Assembly (NCBI GenBank): GCA_000403475.2
Contig: KE159797.1
Location: 549,284-613,283 of the forward strand
Direction of reading: 5' to 3'
DNA length: 64,000 nucleotides
From: Lachnospiraceae bacterium MD308
GTDB taxonomy: Bacteria > Bacillota > Clostridia > Lachnospirales > Lachnospiraceae
The translations under genes and the position numbers were made by a program. Below, one piece after another: positions 1 through 6,390 of this stretch; position 1 is the stretch's first letter, and every line of letters begins with the position of its first letter. Below the pieces are notes generated by a model. That model was not told the DNA's origin, ran no database searches, and was given only the letters and a program-made list of their open reading frames with translations.

Positions 1-115
1 TTTCAGTCATCGCATAATCACACATACGTCTGATCTGCTCTATCGCTTCATCCTCTACAACCCTTGCATAGCAGATAGCTGTATTTACTTTTCCTTTGAT
101 TTCAATTATATCCAT
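1..115 (-). CDS. rtcB: RNA-splicing ligase RtcB, N-terminal fragment cut by window edge
   Basis: The frame opens at ATG 115 behind a GAGGTGAG ribosome binding site and runs off the left edge, so only 38 codons are visible. The residues (IEIKGKVNTAICYA, then DEAIEQIRRMCDY) match the conserved N-terminus of bacterial RtcB, the GTP- and manganese-dependent 3'-phosphate/5'-OH RNA ligase that repairs cleaved RNAs; the catalytic Cys and His lie outside the window. It belongs to the chromosomal flank rather than the ICE. Identification is from this short stretch only. Confidence 0.72.
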   Translation of the reverse strand, partial: MDIIEIKGKVNTAICYARVVEDEAIEQIRRMCDYAMTE

Positions 116-147
116 GCTTTTCTCACCTCATTTCAATGATATTTACA

Positions 148-441
148 TTAAACAATGCTCCGCGGGAGACTTGAACCCCTAACCACCTGGTTAAAAGACT
201 CCACATCTATTCCTGGCTCAACAATGATATCAATATCCGCAGAAAGTCTTCTTGGCCTATCAAGCAAAAGCATCAAACAGGTACCACCCTTAAATATAAA
301 TGGCATTCCTACCTTTGATATTGCCTCCAACATTCCAAATGCATATACTGTTTTTTCTAATAACGACGGATCATTTCCGCTTATCTTTTGTAATCTTTCT
401 ATATTCTCTTTTGTAAAATTATCTTGTGTGAGCACTCTCAT
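148..441 (-). pseudogene. AbiEii/AbiGii-type nucleotidyltransferase toxin, truncated N-terminal fragment
   Basis: About 97 codons starting at the ATG (441) that overlaps the end of the AbiEi frame. It carries the AbiEii nucleotidyltransferase core: FKGGTCLML, then SADIDIIVEPG, where the Asp-x-Asp pair would bind metal. Family members are near 290 residues, so about two thirds is missing: homology ends around VESF and the frame reads into unrelated sequence just upstream of rtcB. AbiEii is the toxin of a type IV toxin-antitoxin phage-defence pair. With only the N-terminal core left it should be inactive. Confidence 0.75.
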
Positions 442-1160
442 ACCCCCCAATGTATTTTTTTATTTCATCTGCTTTTCCTCTTCTTCTCGCATAACGCAAA
501 AGCCTTACATAATCTATCAAATATGATTTGTCAGCATTTTCAAAAATATATATATAACAATTCGCTTCTACTATACAGATACTGAAAGTTTTTTTCAGCA
601 ACAATATCTACCAATAACTGTTCAATACACATCCCACGATACTCATCTACACTCTTCGGCGATTCACTAACTAAATTAAGCATTACAATGTTATCTCCGG
701 TACAATAAGCATCCCATTCCTTTTTACTTGGTTTTAATAAAATATGCACGGTGGTTTCTTCCTGCAGGAAACGGAAAACAAAGTCAATGGCATACTTTTC
801 AACCATAATAAAAATTGTATTTCTTCCAATCAAATGATTCAGAAATTCATTTAACTGAACACTCGCAAAACATACAAAATTCACATGTGGAAATCTCGCT
901 TTTATCTTTTCACTAATCTCCTGAAGCTGCTCATTCATTAATGGCTTATAAATTTGTTTCCCTGAAATTGGATTACTCTGTAAAACATATTCTCCACGTT
1001 GCTTTCTGGAAATAATCCCATTATCAACCATTTTTGAAATAATCCATTTAAAAGAATTATATGTTAGCTCAGTTTTTTCATTTACTAATGCTTCATATAT
1101 CTGTTGCCTTGTATATACTTGTTCTTTATTCAATTGGCAAACGACATCTTCATACCACAT
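419..1160 (-). pseudogene. AbiEi-type antitoxin/transcriptional regulator, frameshifted
   Basis: A winged-helix-like antitoxin starting at ATG 1160 (MWYEDVVCQLNKEQVY), 7 nt after a GGAGG site; a longer start further upstream lacks a binding site. The first frame stops at 540 after SELLYIYF. The natural C-terminus (FENADKSYLIDYVRLLRYARRR) continues in another frame from about 560 to 419. The shift falls at an alternating TA tract next to five T, and adding one TA or removing one T restores a single protein of about 246 residues. The N-terminus (QVYTRQQIYEALV, SKMVDNGIISRKQRGEYVL) looks like an AbiEi DNA-binding domain. It lies directly upstream of, and overlaps, the abiEii fragment, as in intact AbiE operons. 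Confidence 0.7.
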
Positions 1161-1172
1161 TTTATCGCCTCC

Positions 1173-1252
1173 ATATCTTTCGGCAATTTTTTGTAATTTT
1201 GCCGTTAGATATAGTATAATCAAAAACAAAAAATATCAATATATCTTTCGAC
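1173..1252. promoter_or_regulatory. Candidate AbiEi operator pair upstream of the AbiE locus
   Basis: Two copies of ATATCTTTCGRC lie at 1173-1184 and 1241-1252, the second inside the small palindrome CTTTCG-A-CGAAAG. A -10-like TATACT for leftward transcription lies between them. AbiEi proteins of other systems repress their own promoter through paired repeats, so these are candidate operators. The assignment is by analogy. Confidence 0.4.
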
Positions 1253-1261
1253 GAAAGAACA

Positions 1262-1310
1262 AATCCCTAAACTGTATTGCAGTACAGTCTAGGGATTTTG
1301 CTTTACTTTT
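1262..1310. terminator. Bidirectional-looking terminator hairpin between HD hydrolase and AbiE locus
   Basis: Arms AATCCCTAAACTGTA (1262-1276) and TACAGTCTAGGGATT (1283-1297) pair at 14 of 15 positions. T-rich sequence follows on the plus strand and a weaker TTTGTTCTTT on the minus strand. It lies downstream of the HD gene and would end its transcript before the AbiE promoter. Confidence 0.6.
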
Positions 1311-1428
1311 ATACTGGCAAAGCACCCAGCAGGTTATTTATTACTCTTGTCATTGCTGTCTAACCATTTGATGATATTTCGTATTGCAGAGCCTTATCCT
1401 GATTATCAGCCTCGGCACCCGCCGCTGA

Positions 1429-2079
1429 CTATTTCTCCATCGCCTCTGCCACAGCCGCCTCACAGCTTCTCATCGCCCGGATCGTCTTATCAAAAAGCTC
1501 ATCAAGTTCCCAGCCAAGCCGCTCTGCTCCCTGGGATATAATCTCTCTGGAACATCCCGCCGCGAATCTCTTATCTTTAAACTTCTTCTTTAAGCTCTTG
1601 ACCTCCAGATCCATAGTGCTCTTAGAAGGACGCATCAGCGCGCAGGACCAGATCAGCCCCGTTAGCTCATCAGATGCAAATAACACATTCTCCATCTCCA
1701 GCTTCGGTTCTTCCTCACTGCATATTCCGTAACCGTGAGAGCAGACCGCATAGATCATATCCTCACCTACGCCCGCTTCTCTGAGAAGCTCCGGCGCCTT
1801 TTTACAATGCTCTTCCGGGTAAAGTTCAAAGTCAATATCATGCAGAAGTCCGGTGATTCCCCAGAATTCCTCTTCCTGCCCATAGCCAAGTTCCTTCGCA
1901 AACCAGCGCATCACACCCTCAACAGTCAGGGCATGCTGGATGTGGAACGGCTCTTTGTTATACTTCTTCAGCAGCTCCAATGCCTGCTCACGGGAGATAC
2001 TGCTCTTTTTCGCCTCGCGGGCAGTCTCCTTTTTTCCGGATTTTGCAGAATCGGACGGTTTCTTATCTAAAGATTTCAT
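1429..2079 (-). CDS. HD-domain metal-dependent phosphohydrolase
   Basis: 216-residue protein. After a basic, probably disordered N-terminus (about residues 1-30) it has an HD-superfamily core: HIQHALTVEGVM, then GLLHDIDFELYPEEH (the His-Asp pair), and later FASDELTGLIW with the last metal-ligand Asp. HD proteins hydrolyse phosphoester bonds in nucleotides or RNA; the substrate cannot be told from sequence. There is no convincing ribosome binding site before ATG 2079, so the true start may be at an internal codon or the leader may have been altered by the nearby ICE junction. It is probably the last chromosomal gene before the element. Confidence 0.7.
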   Translation of the reverse strand: MKSLDKKPSDSAKSGKKETAREAKKSSISREQALELLKKYNKEPFHIQHALTVEGVMRWFAKELGYGQEEEFWGITGLLHDIDFELYPEEHCKKAPELLREAGVGEDMIYAVCSHGYGICSEEEPKLEMENVLFASDELTGLIWSCALMRPSKSTMDLEVKSLKKKFKDKRFAAGCSREIISQGAERLGWELDELFDKTIRAMRSCEAAVAEAMEK

Positions 2080-2194
2080 CGTCGGGATTTTAAGTCAGTT
2101 TAATTTAAAATGGCTTATTTCCCTTTATCTAGCTGCTTTTGGGCATCTCTGCCACAGCCATATAACGCTATTTCATTGATTAAAACCTTTGAAT

Positions 2195-2233
2195 TTGTCG
2201 TACTCTTGTCGTATGGCACACAAGTTGTCGTAC
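2195..2233. repeat. Candidate integrase arm-binding repeats at ICE left end
   Basis: Three direct copies of TTGTCGTA(C/T) at 2195-2203, 2206-2214 and 2225-2233 lie just beyond the integrase stop. Tn916-type integrases bind short direct repeats at the element ends with their N-terminal domain, and position and spacing fit that. The attL core should lie between here and about 2085, but I cannot place it without the other end. Confidence 0.5.
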
Positions 2234-2261
2234 CCTCTGTCAGTCCTAGCCGGACTCTTTC

Positions 2262-3503
2262 CTAAAATACATTCAATTTGTGTGCTAAATTTTCAATCGC
2301 TTCCTGTTTCTTTGCATCGGTGACTTCCGCATAAATGTCCATCGTTGTTTCAATATTAGCGTGTCCCATTATGGACTGAATCACCTTTAAATTTGTTTCA
2401 TTCTCGCAAAACCTCGAACAAAAGGTATGCCTCAAATGATGACATGAGAAATGTGGTATTAGCACAGGCTCCCGATGTTGCTTGGAAGCATTAACCACTT
2501 CTTCTGCATTGTACGATTCGTATATCCGCTTAATTGCTCGGTTGATAGATTGCGGATTATGGACGTAACCAAAACGGTTCATAAAGATAAAACCTTTCAT
2601 TCCGTCAATTTCCGTTTCATTGAATCCATTCTCCTGCTGGTCTGCAAGTTCCGCCCGGAGTGCTTCGTAGACTACATCCATCATCGGAATAAAGCGTATA
2701 CCTGCTTCTGTTTTTGGGAGTGATATAGAAAATGTACACATCGGGTGTTCCTTAAATTCCCTGCTGTAATAAACCAAACTGTGGTTGATGCTGATTATAC
2801 GTTTTTCAAAATTTACATCTTCCCACCTTATCCCGATTGCTTCCCCAATCCTGCACCCCGTCCCTAACAAGAACTTAAACAAAGATGTCCAGCGGTAATA
2901 TGTAGGATTGTTTTCTATATAGTTTATAAAAGCTCTCTGCTGTTCCAGAGTTAAAGCGTGTCTTACGCCATGATTTCTACCCGGCTGTTTTTTTATCTGC
3001 GCCATAACCCCGTCACTCGGATTGTTACGGATAATATCATCCCGTACCGCCAACTGGAATGTTGGGTGAAGCACCGTATGGATTGTTTCTAATGTGTTAA
3101 TCTGCATTTCCTTATCTTTCAGTAAATGCTGGTAGAATTGAAGCACATCAGAAAATTTTATCGCTGCAATTTTCTTCTTCCCAAACCCTTTCCTGATAAA
3201 ACGGTCATACATATATTTGTAGTTCCTCATGGTTGTTCCCCTGAGTTCCGACTTTGTAGATATATACCTGTCAAATACAAAATTGACCGTTGCACTGCCA
3301 GCTACATAGGTATCCAATCCGTCTAACTGGTCTTTAATCAGCTTTTCTTCCCTCTCACGCAGCTCCATAATGTCCTTAGAGTATATGCTCCGGCGTTTCC
3401 CTTCCGGATCGGTATAGGTATAAACATATTTGCCATCGCAACTGCGTTGGGTTTCGCCTTTTCTTAAAACCCTCCCTTTATTATCCTTTCTTGATTTTGC
3501 CAT
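2262..3503 (-). CDS. int: Tyrosine site-specific integrase of the Tn916/Tn1549 type
   Basis: 413 residues, normal family length, starting at ATG 3503 behind GAAAGGAG. The N-terminus (KYVYTYTDPEGKRRSIYS) resembles the arm-binding AP2-like domain; a SAM-like core-binding domain (about residues 70-175) and a C-terminal catalytic domain follow. The active-site residues are visible: Arg in GTGCRIGEAIG, His-x-x-Arg in HHLRHTF, His in MGHANIETTM, and the nucleophile Tyr in DIYAEV. It catalyses excision and integration of the ICE, working with the small DNA-binding proteins encoded just upstream on the same strand. Confidence 0.95.
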   Translation of the reverse strand: MAKSRKDNKGRVLRKGETQRSCDGKYVYTYTDPEGKRRSIYSKDIMELREREEKLIKDQLDGLDTYVAGSATVNFVFDRYISTKSELRGTTMRNYKYMYDRFIRKGFGKKKIAAIKFSDVLQFYQHLLKDKEMQINTLETIHTVLHPTFQLAVRDDIIRNNPSDGVMAQIKKQPGRNHGVRHALTLEQQRAFINYIENNPTYYRWTSLFKFLLGTGCRIGEAIGIRWEDVNFEKRIISINHSLVYYSREFKEHPMCTFSISLPKTEAGIRFIPMMDVVYEALRAELADQQENGFNETEIDGMKGFIFMNRFGYVHNPQSINRAIKRIYESYNAEEVVNASKQHREPVLIPHFSCHHLRHTFCSRFCENETNLKVIQSIMGHANIETTMDIYAEVTDAKKQEAIENLAHKLNVF

Positions 3504-3536
3504 CTCTGCTCCTTTCTCAAGGAAAGAGATTTCGTA

Positions 3537-3719
3537 CTAGCTACTTATCGGTTCTTCCATTGCATACTGCAAATCAATCCCCTTTTGTAGCACCTGCGTT
3601 ATGGTCATGTCATGTTTGGACGCATATTCTCTTAGTTTTGCGGCTTCTTCCTCTGTCAGCTTCAATCCGATAAGATTTTTTTTCGGATTGTCAGACTTTG
3701 GTCTGCCTGTCCTAGCCAC
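3537..3719 (-). CDS. Small ribbon-helix-helix (CopG-like) regulator
   Basis: 60 residues from a GTG start at 3719, 8 nt after GGAGG; an upstream ATG in frame has no good binding site. GRPKSDNPKKNLIGLKLTEE is followed by two predicted helices (EEAAKLREYASKHD, TITQVLQKGIDLQYAM), the pattern of a ribbon-helix-helix DNA-binding dimer. It sits between the integrase and the excisionase-like gene behind a strong promoter that contains a palindrome, so it is probably an autorepressor. Control of int is plausible but unproven. Confidence 0.7.
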   Translation of the reverse strand: MARTGRPKSDNPKKNLIGLKLTEEEAAKLREYASKHDMTITQVLQKGIDLQYAMEEPISS

Positions 3720-3747
3720 AATATACACCTCCATCCATTTCATAATC

Positions 3748-3792
3748 ATTATACTTTCAGTTTAACCAAAAGTCAACACTTATTTTTGGTTA
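3748..3792 (-). promoter_or_regulatory. Sigma-A promoter and palindromic operator of the RHH regulator
   Basis: Reading leftward, -35 TTGACT (3771-3776) and -10 TATAAT (3748-3753) are separated by exactly 17 nt. The arms TAACCAAAA (3763-3771) and TTTTGGTTA (3784-3792) form an inverted repeat straddling the -35, well placed for repression by the downstream ribbon-helix-helix protein. Confidence 0.75.
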
Positions 3793-3830
3793 TACGAAAA
3801 ATCTTTCTTTCCTGCATATACACAAATTTA

Positions 3831-4025
3831 CTATTTCACACGAAATGATTCCAGATACTGGTCAAACACATCCAAATCCACCAGTACCATTCTATCAATT
3901 TTCAATATAGCTCCCGCATCTTTCGCCAAAGTCTGAAATTTATTCATTCCCATGCTGTACATTTCTGCGCCTTCTTTATATCTGACTAACCTCTTTTTGT
4001 TAATCACTTTCGGTATTCTCTGCAT
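3831..4025 (-). CDS. Excisionase-like small DNA-binding protein (DUF6462 type)
   Basis: 64 residues from ATG 4025, behind AGGAGG; in-frame upstream ATGs have no binding site. The sequence (RYKEGAEMYSMGMNKFQTLAKDAGAILKI, quoted here in part as EGAEMYSMGMNKF and LAKDAGAILKID) looks like a winged-helix helix-turn-helix as found in small ICE excisionases and MerR-like proteins. Position next to int in Tn1549-type elements supports a role in excision. I would call it a probable Xis or directionality factor rather than a proven one. Confidence 0.65.
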   Translation of the reverse strand: MQRIPKVINKKRLVRYKEGAEMYSMGMNKFQTLAKDAGAILKIDRMVLVDLDVFDQYLESFRVK

Positions 4026-4055
4026 TAAAAATATCCTCCTATTTCTTTGCACAGC

Positions 4056-4110
4056 TTTATCTGCTAATAAACAGACAGAATACACTTCTCCCCATTTATT
4101 AGCAGATAAA
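4056..4110. repeat. Perfect 16-bp inverted repeat in the leader of the excisionase-like gene
   Basis: TTTATCTGCTAATAAA (4056-4071) and its exact reverse complement (4095-4110) are separated by 23 nt, 31 nt upstream of the DUF6462 start. There is no U-run after it in either direction, so it is not a simple terminator. It could be a leader RNA hairpin or a pair of protein-binding sites. The rest of the geneless stretch 4111-4443 shows only short hairpins such as CCCTG-CAGGG and no recognisable gene. Confidence 0.65.
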
Positions 4111-4443
4111 AACTGCAATACAGGTGGCAGCTCATTACACCGCCCACATCGGTCTTGCACCGTCATTTCATTGACCGGATTGCGGTTTCCCCGCAACCCG
4201 GAAGTATCATTATCACAGATATGCTTCATCGCCCCATGTAACTGCTACATATTTTGCCCGATCTCACTCGCTCCTTACCTTTGCTTCAATGTCCTGTTCC
4301 AACATTTCCTCACGTTTCACCCTGTTAAAAGACAGGGCAGGTACGTCATGGCGCATCTGCTTAGTGGCTCTGCATATCCTCACGTCCTGTATGCAATACA
4401 GTATTCAATTTTCAAGGTACTCCGCTGTAAATCTGTCAGCTAT

Positions 4444-4468
4444 GGAAAAGGGCAGCTAACCGCCCTTT
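4444..4468 (-). terminator. Terminator of the sigma/HTH operon
   Basis: Arms AAAGGGC (4447-4453) and GCCCTTT (4462-4468) overlap the stop codon of the HTH gene and are followed by TTTTCC in the leftward direction. It separates this operon from the excisionase-like gene. Confidence 0.55.
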
Positions 4469-4715
4469 ATACCGCTTCAAACGCCAGTATCTTTGTAATC
4501 AGCTTTGTTTCAAGCCTCCGGCACAGTGTTTCATCAACACAAAAATGAAGCCGCCCACTCTCGTCATACATCTTCCGGGTGGACAGGGTAATTATGTATC
4601 CCTCATAGTGCTTCAGGACTTTGTTGATTGCCAATACATCGCCTTCTGATGCTGCCTTTATGATATGGAAAGGCAACAAATTCTTTTCTTCTCTGCTCTT
4701 ACATCTCTGTTTCAT
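4467..4715 (-). CDS. HTH_16-type helix-turn-helix protein (Tn916 Orf8-like)
   Basis: 82 residues. LPFHIIKAASEGDVLAINKV then LKHYEGYIITLSTRKM is the signature of the short HTH_16 family encoded beside the sigma-like factor in Tn916/Tn1549 elements. The remainder (YDESGRLHFCVDETLCRRLE) is also typical. It overlaps the preceding sigma gene by 17 nt, so the two are translationally coupled. In Tn916 the equivalent pair (orf7/orf8) drives expression of excision and transfer genes; the same role is inferred here. Confidence 0.8.
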   Translation of the reverse strand: MKQRCKSREEKNLLPFHIIKAASEGDVLAINKVLKHYEGYIITLSTRKMYDESGRLHFCVDETLCRRLETKLITKILAFEAV

Positions 4716-5139
4716 CTGCTTTTCCCTCCATAATCTTCCTTAAAATCTCAAGTGAGCGTGTCCGGTGTTCATGGACTGTGCTGCGGACAAGGTTCATCTC
4801 CCTTGCTATATCCGCATCGCTCATTTCCAGAAAATACGAAAGCAGTATTACATTCCGCTTCCTCTCCGAAAGTGCCTGCAACGCTTCCGCAATCAGGGTG
4901 TCTTTCACCTCAATGTCATATCCATGCACTGTAAAATGGCTGTTTTCCACTCCGTATTCATCCATAACAAACAACTGGTTCAGCTCCTTTTCAGACAGTT
5001 CAGAAAACATGGCTTCATGTTCCCTGCGGTAATCCATGTGCCTGTAATAATTGATTGCTTCGCCTTTCAGCGACATCTGGCACAGGCGGTCAAAACGATG
5101 CCTGATCGTCATTTCATCATGGTGAGAAGGTTTCTTCAT
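4699..5139 (-). CDS. Sigma-70 family RNA polymerase sigma factor (Tn916 Orf7-like)
   Basis: 146 residues from ATG 5139 behind GGAGGAGGTG. The C-terminal half has a sigma region 4 helix-turn-helix: ERKRNVILLSYFLEMSDADI then AREMNLVRSTVHEHRTRSLE; the N-terminal half is the poorly conserved part of Orf7-like factors. It probably activates ICE genes together with the overlapping HTH_16 protein. The 500-nt upstream region holds an intrinsic terminator in its leader, suggesting control by read-through. Confidence 0.85.
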   Translation of the reverse strand: MKKPSHHDEMTIRHRFDRLCQMSLKGEAINYYRHMDYRREHEAMFSELSEKELNQLFVMDEYGVENSHFTVHGYDIEVKDTLIAEALQALSERKRNVILLSYFLEMSDADIAREMNLVRSTVHEHRTRSLEILRKIMEGKADETEM

Positions 5140-5268
5140 GCGAGTTCACCTCCTCCCCCGCTGTGACGTGACAAAGGCATACGCCTTTTCCCTTTCCGTT
5201 GTATCTGCCAAATGGCGGTAGGCTGATGTTCGGGTGGGAGCAAAAAATTTTTTAAAAATTTTTTGTAT

Positions 5269-5308
5269 ATAAAAAACGCCCGGACAGGCTTAATGCCTAT
5301 TGGACGTT
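5269..5308 (-). terminator. Leader terminator/attenuator upstream of the sigma factor gene
   Basis: Reading leftward, AACGTCC...AGGC (5308-5295) pairs with GCCTGTCCGGGCGTT (5289-5275), followed immediately by a run of T. It lies about 130 nt before the sigma gene start and downstream of a weak candidate promoter (TTGTCA 5403-5398, TGTAAT 5382-5377, 15-nt spacing). A terminator inside a leader implies attenuation, as known for the orf7/orf8 control circuit of Tn916. Confidence 0.55.
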
Positions 5309-5470
5309 CTTTATCTATAAGATATACAGTTACGAACAAGTAATCTCTAAGACTACTTGCAAGGGTGTTTTTGAGAATTACACAGATATAGATTTTTTTG
5401 ACAAATATATACTTCCCCTATACCGGACTTTGCGCATGGTAATTCTCCGCATAATCCGCTTGGAAATAGA

Positions 5471-5534
5471 AAGCACTCAAAAAGGTCTCCTACGGATTAT
5501 GTTTTTTTTAATCCGTAAGAAACTCTGAGTGCTT
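5471..5534. repeat. Nested stem-loop upstream of the XRE regulator
   Basis: Outer arms AAGCACTCA (5471-5479) and TGAGTGCTT (5526-5534) enclose inner arms TACGGATTA (5491-5499) and TAATCCGTA (5509-5517). It is a two-tier hairpin in the divergent region between the sigma and XRE genes. It may be a structured leader or regulator site; there is no direct evidence for either. Confidence 0.55.
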
Positions 5535-5544
5535 GTGTAGCTTA

Positions 5545-5609
5545 ATACACTACTTATATTTACTTTCTTACACTTTTCACTTTTTCAAGGTATCGTTATA
5601 CACTACTTA
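5545..5609 (+). promoter_or_regulatory. Promoter region and duplicated operator of the XRE gene
   Basis: ATACACTACTTA occurs twice, at 5545-5556 and 5598-5609. The first copy lies within a promoter-like TTGTGT-N16-TATATT. The repeats are candidate binding sites for the XRE protein encoded immediately downstream. Confidence 0.45.
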
Positions 5610-5635
5610 CAAAGAAATCTCGGAGGTGAATAACT

Positions 5636-5965
5636 ATGGCGAGCACAGCCAAAACTTTAGGCGAACTTATGAAGGAACACCGCAACAGGCTCCAGCTCAC
5701 GCAAGAGGAAGTTGCTGAAATGATCGACTGCCATCCGCAATATTATAAAAACCTTGAAAATGGTAAGGGGAATCCAAGTATTCCGCTTTTCTGTAAAATT
5801 ATGCGAGCATTGAATATGTCAGCCGATTCCTATATCACACCCAATAATGACCAGACTGATCCTGACTATCAAGAAATGATACAGATATTTAATCAATGCG
5901 ATACATATCAACGGTCTGTTTTGCTAGCAACAGGTAGGGCACTTTTAAAAAAGAACCCCATATAA
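5636..5965 (+). CDS. XRE-family helix-turn-helix regulator
   Basis: 109 residues from ATG 5636, preceded by GGAGG. Residues 8-60 form a Cro/C1-type HTH (LGELMKEHRNRLQLTQEEVA, then IDCHPQYYKNLENGKGNPS) and the C-terminal part is short and unassigned. It is divergent from the sigma/HTH operon, a usual position for an ICE maintenance repressor. The duplicated sequence in its promoter suggests autoregulation. It is the only rightward gene in the left 10 kb. Confidence 0.85.
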   Translation: MASTAKTLGELMKEHRNRLQLTQEEVAEMIDCHPQYYKNLENGKGNPSIPLFCKIMRALNMSADSYITPNNDQTDPDYQEMIQIFNQCDTYQRSVLLATGRALLKKNPI

Positions 5966-5989
5966 TCGTTCCTTTATGATGTTTGGTAT

Positions 5990-6012
5990 TCCGAGCGACA
6001 TCGCCGCTCGGA
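5990..6012. terminator. Bidirectional terminator between convergent XRE and DtxR genes
   Basis: TCCGAGCG (5990-5997) and CGCTCGGA (6005-6012) form a perfect 8-bp GC-rich stem with a 7-nt loop between two genes that converge. T-rich sequence follows on the plus strand. Confidence 0.7.
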
Positions 6013-6029
6013 GTTATCATTTTAATATG

Positions 6030-6389
6030 CTAGGCAAATACATATTTCAATCTTTCAAAACTTTCATTACTTATGTCGTGTTCCAGTAAGCAAGCATCTT
6101 TTCTGGCAATTTCAACAGGAACACCAAATTGACAAAATAATTTAGTCAGAAAATCATATCTCTCATATACCTGTGATGCCAATTTTTGTCCCTTTTGGCT
6201 AAAGCACAGATTCCCAGATTCATCCACCACCAAATACCCTTTATTACGGAGTTGCTTTACTGCCACAGAAACGCTTGCCTTAGAAACACTCATATATTCA
6301 GCAACATTCACTGAATGGACATTACCTATTTTCTTTTGCAAAATTAAAATTGCCTTTAAATAATCTTCTTTAGATTTTCCTAGCTCCAA
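6030..6389 (-). CDS. DtxR/MntR-family metal-responsive repressor
   Basis: 119 residues from a TTG start at 6389, 9 nt after GGAGG, overlapping nothing but abutting the MATE stop. The N-terminal winged helix (KEDYLKAILILQ, VNVAEYMSVSKASVSVAVKQ, LRNKGYLVVDE) is followed by a dimerisation segment with the metal-site signature DACLLEHDIS, whose Cys, Glu and His match DtxR-family ligands. A usually conserved His earlier in that helix is replaced by Tyr (YERYDFL), so metal preference or affinity may differ. There is no C-terminal SH3 domain, as in MntR. Last gene of the CDF-MATE-DtxR run, it probably senses Mn or Fe. Confidence 0.8.
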   Translation of the reverse strand: MELGKSKEDYLKAILILQKKIGNVHSVNVAEYMSVSKASVSVAVKQLRNKGYLVVDESGNLCFSQKGQKLASQVYERYDFLTKLFCQFGVPVEIARKDACLLEHDISNESFERLKYVFA

Positions 6390-6390
6390 T

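Noticed and set aside
5136..5339. 67-codon frame across the sigma-gene leader, possible leader peptide
   Set aside because: It starts at a TTG with no binding site and simply reads through the terminator stem and A/T runs.
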